A DNA stretch of 64,000 bases. Origin: Streptomyces zaomyceticus (lineage in GTDB: Bacteria > Actinomycetota > Actinomycetes > Streptomycetales > Streptomycetaceae). Location of the stretch: contig NZ_BNBZ01000001.1 in NCBI RefSeq assembly GCF_014656215.1, forward strand, positions 124,001-188,000. The letters run 5' to 3'. Shown in pieces: positions 17,248 to 27,533 of this stretch. The notes under the pieces are model-generated. The model was not told the origin of the DNA. It saw only the letters and a program-made list of their open reading frames with translations, and did not search any database. Numbering within the stretch: position 1 is the first letter of the stretch; each line of letters opens with the position of its first letter. A program made the position numbers and the translations under genes.

Positions 17248-19199
17248 TGGCCGGTCCTGGCGGACGCATGATGGCCGGTGGCGGCCCCGACCAGCGGTCG
17301 ATGGACTTCAAGGGCTCGGGCAAACGGCTGCTGAAGCAGCTGGCGCCCGAGCGCGGTGCGCTCTGGGTGATGCTCGTCGCCGGTGTGCTGTCGGTGGCGG
17401 CCTCCGTGGTCGGCCCGAAGATCCTCGGCAAGGCGACCGACCTCGTCTTCGCGGGTGTGGTCGGACGGGAGATCGAGGGCGGTACGAAGGCGGAGGCGAT
17501 CGAGCGGCTGCGCGCCGCGGGCGACTCCGGCATGGCGGACATGCTGTCCGGGGTCAACTTCACGCCGGGGCAGGGGATCGACTTCTCCGCCGTCGGCGAG
17601 GTGCTCCTCGTGGTCCTCGGTGTGTACGTGGCGGCGGGCCTGCTGATGCTGGTCTCCACCCGGATGTCGATCAAGGTGATCAACCGGACGGTCTACCGGA
17701 TGCGGGAGGACGTCCAGACGAAGCTGTCGCGGCTTCCCCTGTCGTACTTCGACAAGGCGAAGCGCGGCGAGGTGCTGTCGCGGGCGACCAACGACATCGA
17801 CAACATCTCGCAGACGCTCCAGCAGTCGATGGGCCAGCTGATCAACTCGCTGCTCACGATCGTCGGCGTGCTCGCGATGATGTTCTGGATCTCGCCGCTG
17901 CTCGCCCTCGTGGCGCTGGTCACGGTGCCGGTCTCGGTCTTCGTCGCGGCGAAGATCGGCAAGCGCTCGCAGCCGCACTTCGTGCAGCAGTGGAAGTCCA
18001 CGGGCGCGCTCAACGCGCATGTGGAGGAGATGTACAGCGGGCACACCCTGGTGAAGGTCTTCGGCCGGCAGGCGGAGTCCGCGGACGACTTCCGCGAGCA
18101 GAACGAGGCCCTGTACGAGGCCGGGTTCAAGGCGCAGTTCAACAGCGGCGTGATGCAGCCGGTGATGTTCTTCATCTCGAACATAAATTACGTCCTGGTG
18201 GCGGTGGTCGGCGGTCTGCGGGTGGCGAGCGGCACGCTCTCCATCGGTGACGTGCAGGCCTTCATCCAGTACTCGCGCCAGTTCTCGATGCCGCTGACGC
18301 AGGTCGCGTCGATGGCGAACCTGGTGCAGTCGGGTGTCGCGTCCGCCGAGCGGATCTTCGAGCTCCTCGACGCCGAGGAGCAGGAGCCGGACGCCGGGAC
18401 CGACGGACTGGGGGCGCCCCTGGCCGAGGACTGGGAACCGTCCGACCTCAAGGGCAAGGTGGCGCTCGAGGGCGTCTCCTTCCGCTACGAGGCCGACAAG
18501 CCGCTCATCGAGGACCTGTCGCTCTCGGTGGAGCCGGGCCAGACGGTCGCGATCGTCGGACCGACGGGCGCGGGCAAGACGACCCTGGTGAACCTGCTCA
18601 TGCGGTTCTACGAGGTGACGGGCGGCCGGATCACCCTCGACGGGGTGGATATCGCGAAGATGTCCCGGGAGCGGCTGCGGACCGGGATCGGCATGGTCCT
18701 CCAGGACACCTGGCTGTTCGGCGGCACCATCGCCGACAACATCGCGTACGGCGCCACGCGCGCGGTGACCCGGGCGGAGATCGAGGAGGCGGCGCGGGCC
18801 GCGCACGCCGACCGGTTCGTCCGGACCCTGCCCGAGGGGTACGACACGGTCATCGACGACGACGGGGCGGGGGTCAGCGCGGGCGAGAAGCAACTGATCA
18901 CCATCGCGCGGGCGTTCCTGTCCGACCCGGTGATCCTGGTCCTCGACGAGGCCACCAGTTCGGTCGACACCCGCACCGAGGTCCTCATCCAGAAGGCGAT
19001 GGCCCGACTGGCCCACGGGCGCACGTCGTTCGTGATCGCGCACCGGCTCTCCACGATCCGGGACGCGGACGTGATCCTGGTGATGGAAGGCGGCTCGATC
19101 GTCGAACAGGGCACGCACGAGGAGCTGTTGGCGTCCGGCGGTGCCTATGCCCGGCTGTACGCGGCGCAGTTCGCGCAGGCGGTCGCCGAGGTCGACTGA
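17247..19199 (+). CDS. Heterodimeric ABC exporter half, consensus-site subunit
   Basis: A 650-residue partner of the preceding gene. A Gly/Met-rich N-terminus precedes six membrane segments, with an extra ~70-residue insertion (about 70-115: GGTKAEAIERLRAAGDSGM...) between the first two. The ATPase domain has Walker A GPTGAGKTT (about 437-445) and Walker B VLDEATSSVD with the catalytic Glu. Its signature motif is VSAGEKQL rather than LSGGQ. Because ATP sites form between Walker A of one half and the signature of the other, the degraded signature here pairs with the Asp-containing Walker B of the partner, making one good and one degenerate site, as expected. Confidence 0.9.
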   Translation: MAGPGGRMMAGGGPDQRSMDFKGSGKRLLKQLAPERGALWVMLVAGVLSVAASVVGPKILGKATDLVFAGVVGREIEGGTKAEAIERLRAAGDSGMADMLSGVNFTPGQGIDFSAVGEVLLVVLGVYVAAGLLMLVSTRMSIKVINRTVYRMREDVQTKLSRLPLSYFDKAKRGEVLSRATNDIDNISQTLQQSMGQLINSLLTIVGVLAMMFWISPLLALVALVTVPVSVFVAAKIGKRSQPHFVQQWKSTGALNAHVEEMYSGHTLVKVFGRQAESADDFREQNEALYEAGFKAQFNSGVMQPVMFFISNINYVLVAVVGGLRVASGTLSIGDVQAFIQYSRQFSMPLTQVASMANLVQSGVASAERIFELLDAEEQEPDAGTDGLGAPLAEDWEPSDLKGKVALEGVSFRYEADKPLIEDLSLSVEPGQTVAIVGPTGAGKTTLVNLLMRFYEVTGGRITLDGVDIAKMSRERLRTGIGMVLQDTWLFGGTIADNIAYGATRAVTRAEIEEAARAAHADRFVRTLPEGYDTVIDDDGAGVSAGEKQLITIARAFLSDPVILVLDEATSSVDTRTEVLIQKAMARLAHGRTSFVIAHRLSTIRDADVILVMEGGSIVEQGTHEELLASGGAYARLYAAQFAQAVAEVD

Positions 19200-19262
19200 C
19201 CTCGCGGCCGGGCAGCCGTGCGGTGATCGACTCCGGGTGACCCGTGTCGCATGATGTGCGGC

Positions 19263-20456
19263 ATGGGTCACTTGGAGAAGAACAAGGGTCATTGGGTGCC
19301 GTCCGTCGCCCTCCGGGCAGGAATATCGGCGGCACGGACGGCCGCGCTGCTCCTCGACGGGTCCGGCCGGGTCCGCGGGGACGCGGACCTGGTCTTCGAA
19401 GGGCAGCCCGCGCACCCGTCGGGTGCGGTGCGGCTCGGCCCGTCGGGCCTCGACCTCGACCTGAACGAGGTCGAGCCCGCGGTGGAGCGGATCGTGATCG
19501 TCGGCTGGAGCCGGCACGGCGGCTTCGGAGAGCCCCCGGTGCTCGACGTGGTCGCTCCGGACGGTTCGGCCGTCCTGTCGTACACGCCGACGGAGGCGCC
19601 GGACGTGCCCGCCGTCGCCTTCGGCGCCTTCCACCGGGAGGCGGGCGGCTGGAAGTTCGACGCTCTCGCGGAGGGATACGGGTCCGGGCTCCCGGGCCTC
19701 GTCACGGCGTACGGGGTCGAGGTCGCGGAGGACGAGCGCGTACCGGTGCTGGCGGGCCCGGTGCCGCTCACCGGTGTGGTGAAGGTCCCGGGCGGGGCTC
19801 CGGCTCCCGGCGGGTACCTGCCGGGGTACTTCCCCCCGCCGGAACGGCCGTACCGGCTGGTGGACGGCTGGGAGTTCGGCCCGGTCTTCGAGCCCTTCAC
19901 CGCCGAGGGGCACGGCCACCAGGTGATCACCGTCGACGCCTCGGTCCCTCCGGGTCCCGTCCTGGTCGAGATGGCGCACGAGGGAGAGGGGTGGGTCTCC
20001 CTCCATCCGCTCGGCAGGAGGAACAAGGACGAGGATTTCCTCTTCGCCACCGCGCTGCCCGACTTCCGGGGCAGCAAGATCCACGAGGCCCCCGAGGGCC
20101 GTCCGCTGCGCTTCCGTGTCACCGCCCCGGGCCGGTGGGTGCTGCGGGTGAAGCCGGTCGCGGCGGCCCGCCGGGTGGAGACCGTCCTGCACGGATACGG
20201 CGCCGAGGCGCTCCTGTACACCGGCGGAGAAACCGACCTCCAGATCGACTTCTACGGCTCGCTGGAGATCGAGAACGGGTACATCAGCCTCTACACGTAC
20301 GAGACGAAGGGCCGCACGACCGTGCCGAGCGACGACCGGTTGCTGATGAGCACCAACGGAAGGCTGCGGCGGTCGGTTCCCCTTTCGGCGGGACCACTGG
20401 TGCTGCGCTACTACGCGACGGGCCCGTGGACGATGACCGTCCGGGACTTCACCTAG
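19263..20456 (+). CDS. TerD-domain protein with long C-terminal extension
   Basis: A 397-residue protein. Residues 1-175 form a TerD domain of the tellurite/stress-resistance family, ending in [26 protein letters not shown], the family's C-terminal signature. The expected calcium-binding acidic positions ([10 protein letters not shown]) are present. After a Pro/Gly linker ([14 protein letters not shown]) the last ~190 residues are beta-rich and unrecognised. The ATG at 19263 gives the family-like [14 protein letters not shown] opening; an ATG four codons earlier exists. It converges on the sigma-factor gene with a 4-nt overlap of stop codons and no intervening terminator. Confidence 0.75.
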   Translation: MGHLEKNKGHWVPSVALRAGISAARTAALLLDGSGRVRGDADLVFEGQPAHPSGAVRLGPSGLDLDLNEVEPAVERIVIVGWSRHGGFGEPPVLDVVAPDGSAVLSYTPTEAPDVPAVAFGAFHREAGGWKFDALAEGYGSGLPGLVTAYGVEVAEDERVPVLAGPVPLTGVVKVPGGAPAPGGYLPGYFPPPERPYRLVDGWEFGPVFEPFTAEGHGHQVITVDASVPPGPVLVEMAHEGEGWVSLHPLGRRNKDEDFLFATALPDFRGSKIHEAPEGRPLRFRVTAPGRWVLRVKPVAAARRVETVLHGYGAEALLYTGGETDLQIDFYGSLEIENGYISLYTYETKGRTTVPSDDRLLMSTNGRLRRSVPLSAGPLVLRYYATGPWTMTVRDFT

Positions 20457-21463
20457 TCCAGATACCCCCGCAGCTGGTCCGCGTACGCGTGGTCCCGCAG
20501 TTTGCTGAGGGTCTTGGACTCGATCTGACGGATGCGTTCGCGGGTCACGCCGAAGATCCGGCCGATCTCCTCCAGGGTGCGGGGCCTGCCGTCGTCGAGG
20601 CCGTAGCGGAGCTGGACGACCTTGCGTTCGCGCTCGCCGAGGGTGGAGAGGACGTCCTCCAGGTGGCGGCGGAGCAGCAGGAAGGCCGCGGACTCGACGG
20701 GTGAGGCGGCGTCGCCGTCCTCGATGAGGTCGCCGAGGGCGACGTCGTCCTCCTCGCCGACGGGGGCGTGCAGGGAGACGGGTTCCTGGGCGAGACGGAG
20801 CACTTCGCCGACCCGCTCGGGAGCCAGGTCCAGCTGTGCGGCGACCTCCTCGGCGGTGGGTTCGTAGCCGCGTTCCTGGAGCATGCGGCGCTGGACGCGG
20901 ATGACCCGGTTGATGAGTTCGACGACGTGCACGGGGACGCGGATGGTCCGGGCCTGGTCGGCGAGGGCCCGGGACATCGCCTGGCGGATCCACCAGGTGG
21001 CGTACGTGGAGAACTTGTAGCCACGCGCGTAGTCGAACTTCTCGACGGCCCTGATGAGGCCGAGGTTGCCCTCCTGGACGAGGTCGAGCATGGTCAGGCC
21101 GCGGCCCACGTAGCGTTTGGCGACGGAGACGACGAGGCGGAGGTTGGCCTCGATGAGCTTGCGTTTGGCGATCCGCCCCAGGACGACGAGCCGGTCCAGG
21201 TCGCTCGCCAACCGGGAGTCCAGGTCGGGGGTGTTGGCGAGTTTCTCCTCGGCGAACAGGCCGGCCTCGACACGGCGGGCGAGATCGACCTCCTCCTCGG
21301 CGCTGAGCAGCGGGATGCGGCCGATCTCGCGGAGGTACTGGCGGAAGAGGTCGGAGGAGGGTCCGTTGCCGCCGAGGTCGGGCCGTCGGCGCTGGGGCGG
21401 TATCTCCGGTTGCTCGTCCGGTGCGGCGGTGGACGGTTCCTGGGACACGATCTGGGTCTGCAC
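20453..21463 (-). CDS. hrdA: Group 2 sigma-70-family factor of the Hrd type
   Basis: A 336-residue sigma factor. Region 1.2 is [15 protein letters not shown] (40-54), region 2 contains [19 protein letters not shown] and [15 protein letters not shown], and region 4.2 is [19 protein letters not shown]. It lacks the long acidic N-terminus of HrdB, so it is one of the dispensable HrdA/C/D paralogues. HrdA is suggested by its position next to dnaG, from memory of Streptomyces gene order rather than a comparison. The GTG start was chosen for the GGAGG 9 nt upstream; the longer open frame adds non-homologous residues. Confidence 0.85.
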   Translation of the reverse strand: MQTQIVSQEPSTAAPDEQPEIPPQRRRPDLGGNGPSSDLFRQYLREIGRIPLLSAEEEVDLARRVEAGLFAEEKLANTPDLDSRLASDLDRLVVLGRIAKRKLIEANLRLVVSVAKRYVGRGLTMLDLVQEGNLGLIRAVEKFDYARGYKFSTYATWWIRQAMSRALADQARTIRVPVHVVELINRVIRVQRRMLQERGYEPTAEEVAAQLDLAPERVGEVLRLAQEPVSLHAPVGEEDDVALGDLIEDGDAASPVESAAFLLLRRHLEDVLSTLGERERKVVQLRYGLDDGRPRTLEEIGRIFGVTRERIRQIESKTLSKLRDHAYADQLRGYLD

Positions 21464-21610
21464 GGCGGGCGACCTCCAGGGGGGTGATCGCTGCCGGTCC
21501 GGGGGCGTAGGGCAGCGGGACGACACCGTCACCCAGTGTGGGGTACGACACAGTGCGCCCACGAGGGGCGTGCGGTGACTTTTTGAGACCGCCGGGTGAC
21601 GGAACGTGCG

Positions 21611-23509
21611 TCAGAGGGCGGCGGCGCCGTTGTTCCGCAGGGACTGCCCGTACTGGGTGAGGACCCAGAGTTCGTTCTGGACGGCGGCGAGCTGCTCGGG
21701 GTCGCCCTGGGCGCCGAGCCGGGCCAGGGTGCCCTGGACGTCGCGGATGCGCCGGTCGACGGCGCGGAGGCGGACGGTGACGAGCTGGTCGCCGGCGTAG
21801 GCCTCGTCGACGTTCTTGGCGAAGATCGTCTCGACGGCGAGTTCGGTGACGAGGGCGCGCACGGTGTCGTTGGGCGCGGCCTCGCGGACGGTGTCGAGGT
21901 AGTCGGAGGGGGCTCCGGTGGCGCCGCCCGCGTCCTGGACGCACTGGCGGACGGCCGCGTAGGGCGGGGCGGTGAACTCGTCGACCCCGTAGGCGTCGAA
22001 GGCCGGGGAGACCAGTTCGGGGCGCTGGAGGGCGAGTTTGAGGAGTTCGCGCTCGGTGCGGTGGGCGGGGCTGCGCAGGTTGAGTGCGGGGCCGGAGGAG
22101 ACGGCGGCCGGGGACGGGCCCGTGGTGTCGTAGCCGCGCTGCGGGGTCTGCTGCTGCGCGGGGCCCTTGCCGCCGCGGTCGCGTGCCCAGCGGGCGAGCT
22201 GGGCGACCCGCTTGACGACGAACTGGGTGTCGAGGATGCCGAGCATGCCGGCGAGCTGCACGGCGACCTCGTGCTGGGCGCCGATGTTCTTGATGCGGGC
22301 GACGACGGGCGCGGCCTCGTCGAGGGCGCCGGCACGGCCGGCCGGGGTCTCCAGGTCGTACCGCTTCACGATCTGGCGGAGGGCGAACTCGAAGAGCGGG
22401 GTGCGGGGCTCGGCCAGCTCGGCGACGGCCGCGTCGCCCTTGGCGAGCCGCAGGTCGCAGGGGTCCATGCCGTCGGGGGCGATGGCGATGTAGGTCTCGG
22501 CGGCGAACTTCTGGTCGTCCTCGAAGGCGCGCAGGGCGGCCTTCTGGCCGGCGGCGTCGCCGTCGAAGGTGAAGATGACCCGGGCCGAGCCGTTGTCCAT
22601 CAGGAGACGGCGGAGGATCTTGATGTGGTCGCCGCCGAAGGCGGTGCCGCAGGTGGCGATGGCGGTGGTGACCCCGGCGAGGTGGCAGGCCATGACGTCG
22701 GTGTAGCCCTCGACGACGACGGCGCGGCTGACCTTGGCGATGTCCTTCTTGGCCAGGTCGATGCCGTAGAGCACCTGGGACTTCTTGTAGATCGGGGTCT
22801 CGGGGGTGTTGAGGTACTTGGGGCCGTTGTCGTCGTCGCGGAGCTTGCGCGCGCCGAAGCCGACGATCTCGCCGCCGACGTCCTTGATCGGCCACATGAG
22901 GCGGCCGCGGAAACGGTCGATGGGGCCGCGGCGGCCGTCCTGGGAGAGTCCGGAGAGGATCAGTTCCTTGTCGGAGAAGCCCTTGCCGCGGAGGTAGCGG
23001 GTGAGGTGGTCCCAGCCGGCCGGGGAGTAGCCGACGCCGAAGTGCGCGGCGGCGGCCTGGTCGAAGCCGCGCTCGGCGAGGAACTTCCGGCCGATCTCGG
23101 CCTCGGGCGAGTCGAGTTGGTCGATGTAGAACTGGGCGGCGACCTTGTGCGCCTCGACCAGGCGGATGCGCTCTCCGCGCTGGTGGCCGGGGTTGTAGCC
23201 GCCTTCCTCGTACCGCAGGGTGATGCCCGCCTTGGCGGCGAGGCGCTCGACCGTCTCCGAGAAGGAGAGGTGGTCGATCTTCATCACGAAGGCGATGGTG
23301 TCGCCGCCCTCCTGGCAGCCGAAGCAGTGGAAGAGTCCCTTGCTGGGGCTGACCTGGAAGGAGGGCGACTTCTCGTCGTGGAAGGGGCAGAGGCCCTTGA
23401 GGTTCCCGCCGCCCGCGTTGCGGAGCTGGAGGTACTCGGACACGACGGCGTCGATCGGGACCGCGTCCCGGACCGCCTTCACGTCGTCATCGTTGATCCT
23501 GCCTGCCAC
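21611..23509 (-). CDS. dnaG: DNA primase DnaG
   Basis: A 632-residue primase that makes RNA primers for replication. The N-terminal CHC2 zinc finger is complete: Cys41, His44, Cys62 and Cys65 in LCPFHDEKSPSF and HCFGCQEGGD. The RNA-polymerase basic motif follows, then the TOPRIM domain (VVVEGYTDVMAC, with acidic metal residues in FTFDGDAAG), and a C-terminal helicase-interaction region from about 430. Length is normal for actinobacteria. It lies in a leftward series with dgt and a FAD reductase upstream and the Hrd sigma factor 147 nt downstream, a loose equivalent of the macromolecular-synthesis arrangement. Confidence 0.96.
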   Translation of the reverse strand: MAGRINDDDVKAVRDAVPIDAVVSEYLQLRNAGGGNLKGLCPFHDEKSPSFQVSPSKGLFHCFGCQEGGDTIAFVMKIDHLSFSETVERLAAKAGITLRYEEGGYNPGHQRGERIRLVEAHKVAAQFYIDQLDSPEAEIGRKFLAERGFDQAAAAHFGVGYSPAGWDHLTRYLRGKGFSDKELILSGLSQDGRRGPIDRFRGRLMWPIKDVGGEIVGFGARKLRDDDNGPKYLNTPETPIYKKSQVLYGIDLAKKDIAKVSRAVVVEGYTDVMACHLAGVTTAIATCGTAFGGDHIKILRRLLMDNGSARVIFTFDGDAAGQKAALRAFEDDQKFAAETYIAIAPDGMDPCDLRLAKGDAAVAELAEPRTPLFEFALRQIVKRYDLETPAGRAGALDEAAPVVARIKNIGAQHEVAVQLAGMLGILDTQFVVKRVAQLARWARDRGGKGPAQQQTPQRGYDTTGPSPAAVSSGPALNLRSPAHRTERELLKLALQRPELVSPAFDAYGVDEFTAPPYAAVRQCVQDAGGATGAPSDYLDTVREAAPNDTVRALVTELAVETIFAKNVDEAYAGDQLVTVRLRAVDRRIRDVQGTLARLGAQGDPEQLAAVQNELWVLTQYGQSLRNNGAAAL

Positions 23510-23575
23510 GCATGAAGTGTACGGGGGTCCGGGGGTCGCCCCCCGGGGGCGCGGGGGGCGGGTGACTCACCCCGG

Positions 23576-24835
23576 TCAGATCAGGCTCTCCAGGGGTACG
23601 GAGGCGTCGGCGAGGGCGTCGGTGTCCACGGCCGTACGGGCCCGGATGAGCTGCTGGATGGGGTCTGTGACGTCCCACACATTCACGTTCATCCCGGCGA
23701 GGACCCGGCCGCCCTTGAGCCAGAAGGCGATGAACTCGCGCTTGCCGGTGTCGCCGCGGACCACGACCTGGTCGTACGAGCCGGGGGGCGCCCAGCCGGA
23801 GTACTCCATGCCCAGGTCGTACTGGTCGGAGAAGAAGTAGGGGACGCGGTCGTAGGAGACGGTCCGGCCGAGCATGGCGCGGGCGGCGGCGGGGCCGCCG
23901 TTGAGGGCGTTGGCCCAGTGCTCGACGCGGAGCCGGGTGCGCAGCAGCGGGTGGTGGGCGGCGGCGACGTCCCCGGCGGCGAAGACGTCGGGGTCGGAGG
24001 TGCGCAGCGACTCGTCGACGGCGATGCCGCCGCCGTCGGCCCGGTCGACGAGGGCGAGCCCGGAGTTCTCGGCGAGGGCCGTACGGGGCGCGGCGCCGAT
24101 CGCGGCGAGCACGGCGTGCGCCGGGTGCTCCTCGCCGTCGTCGGTGCGGACGGCGAGGACGAGGCCGTCCTGGCCGACGATCTCGGTGAGCCGGGCGCCG
24201 AAGTGGAAGCGGACGCCGTGGTCGCTGTGCAGGTCGGCGAAGAGCTGGCCGAGCTCGGGGCCGAGGACCCGGTGCAGCGGGGTGGGGTCGGACTCGACGA
24301 CGGTGACCTCGGCGCCGTAGCCGCGGGCGGCGGCGGCGACCTCCAGGCCGATCCAGCCGGCGCCGGCGATCACCAGGTGGCCGTTGTCCCGGCCGAGGGA
24401 GGAGATGACCTGGCGGAGCCGGTCGGCGTGGGCGAGCCGGCGCAGGTGGTGGACGCCGGTGAGTTCGGTGCCGGGGATGTCGAGGCGGCGCGGCTCGGCG
24501 CCGGTGGCGAGGAGCAGCTTGTCGTAGCGGATGACGGTGCCGTCGCCGAGGCGCACGGTGCGGGCCTCGCGGTCGACGGCGGTGACGGACTGCCCGAGGT
24601 GCAGTTCGATGTCGTTCCGCGCGTACCAGGCGGCCTCGTGGACGAAGACGCTGTCGCGTTCCTTGGCGCCGGTGAGGTAGCCCTTGGACAGGGGTGGGCG
24701 CTCGTAGGGGTGGTCGCGTTCGTCGCCGATGAGGATCACCCGGCCGTTGAACCCCTCGGCACGCAGGGTCTCCGCCGCTTTGGCCCCTGCCAGGCCCCCG
24801 CCGACGATGACAAAGGTCTGATCTGCGTCGACCAC
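23576..24835 (-). CDS. FAD/NAD-dependent ferredoxin-reductase-type oxidoreductase
   Basis: A 419-residue flavoprotein of the rubredoxin/ferredoxin reductase class. The FAD-binding Rossmann motif is FVIVGGGLAGAKAAETLR at the N-terminus. ERPPLSKGYLTG contains the conserved PPLSK of dioxygenase-type ferredoxin reductases, the NAD-binding site is VIAGAGWIGLEVAAAA, and the second FAD contact is TSDPDVFAAGDVA. A C-terminal reductase dimer domain follows (EYSGWAPPGSYDQVVVRG). The electron acceptor (ferredoxin or rubredoxin) is not encoded nearby. It sits 66 nt upstream of dnaG on the same strand, with no functional link evident. Confidence 0.85.
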   Translation of the reverse strand: MVDADQTFVIVGGGLAGAKAAETLRAEGFNGRVILIGDERDHPYERPPLSKGYLTGAKERDSVFVHEAAWYARNDIELHLGQSVTAVDREARTVRLGDGTVIRYDKLLLATGAEPRRLDIPGTELTGVHHLRRLAHADRLRQVISSLGRDNGHLVIAGAGWIGLEVAAAARGYGAEVTVVESDPTPLHRVLGPELGQLFADLHSDHGVRFHFGARLTEIVGQDGLVLAVRTDDGEEHPAHAVLAAIGAAPRTALAENSGLALVDRADGGGIAVDESLRTSDPDVFAAGDVAAAHHPLLRTRLRVEHWANALNGGPAAARAMLGRTVSYDRVPYFFSDQYDLGMEYSGWAPPGSYDQVVVRGDTGKREFIAFWLKGGRVLAGMNVNVWDVTDPIQQLIRARTAVDTDALADASVPLESLI

Positions 24836-24964
24836 GTCGTTTCCTCCTCTTTGCGACCGCTTCCAACCTACGCCCCCGGGCGTTCCTCGGGCCGTTCCGC
24901 CTCGGGCCGTGCATGCGAGCGTCCCGCACGGAGGGTGGCGGCGGAAGAGGGCCCGGGGTGGCGC

Positions 24965-26347
24965 CTACCCGTGGTGTGGCCGGAGATGGGCGTGGAGGGC
25001 CCGGGCGGAGGCGTCGGTGAGGGAGGCGATCTGGTCGACGATGACGCGCTTGCGGGCCCGGTCGTCGCTTGCCTGGTCGAACAGGGAGCGGAACTGCGGT
25101 TCGAGTCCGTCGGGGGCGCGGGCGACGAGGGCTTCGGCGAGTTCGGCGACGACGATGCGCTGGTCGGCGCGGAGGGCCTCCTGCTCGGCGCGCTGCATCA
25201 CGTACCGGTCGGCGACGGCCTTGAGGACCGCGCATTCGTTGCGGGTCTCGCGGGGGACGACCAGTTCGGCGCCGTAGCGGGTGAGCCGGCCGGAGCCGTG
25301 GGCGTGCCGCGTGGCGCCCTCGGCGGCCAGCGCGAACCGGCCGATGAGCTCGCTGGTGGCGTCCTTGAGCCGGGCCTGGGCGACGGCGGAGCCGTCGTAG
25401 CCGTGCGGCCACCACTCCTGGTCGAGGAGCCGGTCGAGGGCCTCGGCGAGTTCCCGCGGGTCGGTGTCCTCGGGGACGTAGCGGCCGATGGCGACGGACG
25501 CGATGTCGGCGCGCTCGGGTTCGGCGAGGAGCAGGTTGGGGTCGATGTGCCCGGCGTGCAGGCCGTCCTCGAAGTCGTGGACGGAGTAGGCCACGTCGTC
25601 GGCCCAGTCCATGACCTGTGCCTCGAAGCACTTGCGGTGGCCGGGGGCGCCCTGCCGGATCCAGGCGAAGACGGGCAGGTCGTCCTCGTACACGCCGAAC
25701 TTGGGCGAGCCGGGGTCCTCGGGGTGGCCGCCGCGGGGCCACGGGTACTTGGTGGCGGCGTCGAGGGCGGCCCGGGTGAGGTTGAGTCCGACGCTGACGA
25801 GCTCTCCGTCGGCGTCCTTCACGAAGCGCTTGGGTTCGATCCGGGTGAGGAGGCGGAGCGACTGGGCGTTCCCCTCGAAGCCGCCGCAGTCCTTGGCGAC
25901 GTCGTTGAGCGCCTGCTCGCCGTTGTGCCCGAAGGGCGGGTGGCCCATGTCGTGGGAGAGGCAGGCGGCCTCGACGAGGTCGGGGTCGCAGCCGAGGGCG
26001 GCGCCGAGCTCCCGTCCGACCTGGGCGCACTCCAGGGAGTGGGTGAGCCGGGTGCGGGGGCTGGCGTCCCAGGCGCGCCCGCGGGTGCCGGGGGTGACCA
26101 CCTGGGTCTTGCCGGCGAGCCGGCGGAGCGCGGCGGAGTGGAGCACGCGGGCGCGGTCGCGCTGGAAGGCGGTGCGGCCGGGGCGTTTGTCGGGCTCGGC
26201 GGCCCAGCGGTCGGTCGCGGCGGAGTCGTAGCCGGGGGTGTCGGTGGCGCCGGTGTGGTCGGCGGTGACGGTGAGGTCCGGGCCGCCCTTGGTCTCTGCG
26301 CTGTCTGTGCCGTCTGTGCCGTCTGTGTTGTTTGCGATGCCTTCCAT
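24965..26347 (-). CDS. dgt: dGTPase-like deoxynucleoside triphosphate triphosphohydrolase
   Basis: A 460-residue HD-domain protein hydrolysing dNTPs to deoxynucleosides and triphosphate, important for dNTP pool balance. [20 protein letters not shown] and [11 protein letters not shown] are the dGTPase family opening. [16 protein letters not shown] and [18 protein letters not shown] supply the H...HD metal ligands, and [18 protein letters not shown] gives the last Asp. The first ~45 residues are a Thr/Asp-rich, probably disordered extension ([15 protein letters not shown]). The ATG was chosen because the upstream open frame is non-homologous. It is 36 nt from the CbiX-like gene and upstream of dnaG, a pairing common in actinobacteria. 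Confidence 0.9.
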   Translation of the reverse strand: MEGIANNTDGTDGTDSAETKGGPDLTVTADHTGATDTPGYDSAATDRWAAEPDKRPGRTAFQRDRARVLHSAALRRLAGKTQVVTPGTRGRAWDASPRTRLTHSLECAQVGRELGAALGCDPDLVEAACLSHDMGHPPFGHNGEQALNDVAKDCGGFEGNAQSLRLLTRIEPKRFVKDADGELVSVGLNLTRAALDAATKYPWPRGGHPEDPGSPKFGVYEDDLPVFAWIRQGAPGHRKCFEAQVMDWADDVAYSVHDFEDGLHAGHIDPNLLLAEPERADIASVAIGRYVPEDTDPRELAEALDRLLDQEWWPHGYDGSAVAQARLKDATSELIGRFALAAEGATRHAHGSGRLTRYGAELVVPRETRNECAVLKAVADRYVMQRAEQEALRADQRIVVAELAEALVARAPDGLEPQFRSLFDQASDDRARKRVIVDQIASLTDASARALHAHLRPHHG

Positions 26348-26382
26348 GCATCGAAGGTAACCGGAGGGACCGACAGAAGTGC

Positions 26383-27354
26383 TCAGACGGTGGCGAGTTC
26401 CCGCTCCCGGGTGGTCGCGCGGAGTGCTGCGTCGTAGCGGTGCAGGACGAGGCGGGCGAGGGCGGGGTGGGCGCCGAGCGGGGCGGCGGCGATCCAGGGG
26501 GCGTGGGCGGCGGCGCGGGTGGCGAAGAGACCGGGGGCGGTGAAGCAGGAGGCGACGGCGACCCGGTGGCGGCCCCGGGCGGCGAGGGCGCGGACGGCCT
26601 CGGGGACGGTGGGCGCGGCGGCGGAGGTGTAGGCGGGGACGACGGGGACTCCGCCGAGCCGCTCGCCGAGGCGGGCGGCGATACGGCGGATCTCGGCGCC
26701 GGAACGGGGGTCGCGGGAGCCCGCGGAGGCGAGGACGACCCCGGTGCCTGCGGAGGTTCCGTCCTCGGTGTCCCAGCCGGCCTGCGCGAGCCGGTCGGCG
26801 AGGGCTTCGACGAGCAGCGGGTGCGCGCCGAGGGGTTCGGCGACGCGGGCGCGGAGGGCGGGCTCGGCGGCGAGGGCGGCGGGCAGGTCGTGGGTGACGT
26901 GGTGGCCGGGGGCGAAGAGCAGCGGGACGAGTACGGCGTCCCGGCCTTCGACGGCGAGCCCGGCGAGGGTGGTGTCGAGGAGCGGGGTGTTCAGCTCGAT
27001 GTGCGCGAGCCGTACGTCGAGTCCGGGCCTCAGCTCGCGGACGCGGTCGAGGAGCCGGTTCAGGGTGGCCCGGGCGCGGGGGTCCCGGCTGCCGTGGCCG
27101 ACGGCGACGAGGGTGGGGGCGGTCGGGGCCGTTCCCGCGAGGGCGGGTCGGGCCGGGGCAATTCCCACCGGGGCGGGCTCGGCGGGGGCGGGCGCGGCAC
27201 GGCCTGTGATGTTCATGGGCGGGGTTACCTCCTGCTCCTGCTTCCGTGGCCGGTGGCCGTACAGACGCAGGTGGCCGAGCTGGGTTCCGAGCTGCTCGGT
27301 GATCCTGCCGAGCAGCTCGGCGGCGTTGGCGAACGTGCTGTCCGGCTCCGTCAT
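26383..27354 (-). CDS. CbiX-like sirohydrochlorin chelatase
   Basis: This two-domain chelatase has one copy starting [17 protein letters not shown] (metal-binding His) and continuing to [17 protein letters not shown], and a degenerate second copy from [17 protein letters not shown]. Such proteins insert Fe2+ (siroheme) or Co2+ into sirohydrochlorin. Nitrite reductase NirB in this window needs siroheme, so ferrochelatase activity is the natural guess. Two starts are possible: the ATG used here (323 residues) or an ATG at 27216 preceded by AGGAGGT (277 residues). The extra 46 codons have strong GC bias at third positions and look coding, but the better ribosome binding site favours the short form. 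Confidence 0.75.
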   Translation of the reverse strand: MTEPDSTFANAAELLGRITEQLGTQLGHLRLYGHRPRKQEQEVTPPMNITGRAAPAPAEPAPVGIAPARPALAGTAPTAPTLVAVGHGSRDPRARATLNRLLDRVRELRPGLDVRLAHIELNTPLLDTTLAGLAVEGRDAVLVPLLFAPGHHVTHDLPAALAAEPALRARVAEPLGAHPLLVEALADRLAQAGWDTEDGTSAGTGVVLASAGSRDPRSGAEIRRIAARLGERLGGVPVVPAYTSAAAPTVPEAVRALAARGRHRVAVASCFTAPGLFATRAAAHAPWIAAAPLGAHPALARLVLHRYDAALRATTRERELATV

Positions 27355-27533
27355 GCACCGATCCTGCGGGTCCCAGGTTGCCTGCCCGTTGCACGGGGGT
27401 CACGTCTGTTTTCCCCGCCCTCACGTGTGTGTTTCGCCGGCCTCACGGGCCTGGCCCGCCGACTGTCAGGCAGGGTGCCCCCACCTACCCTGCCCCCTTT
27501 CCCGATTCCGAATCACGGAATATCTTTTCCACT

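Noticed and set aside
17022..22895. A 1957-codon open frame on the minus strand, and similar very long antisense frames (e.g. 32012-36415, 23487-26351)
   Set aside because: They run antisense to or through several clear genes, are Arg/Pro/Gly-rich, and arise because high-GC third positions suppress stop codons in other frames.
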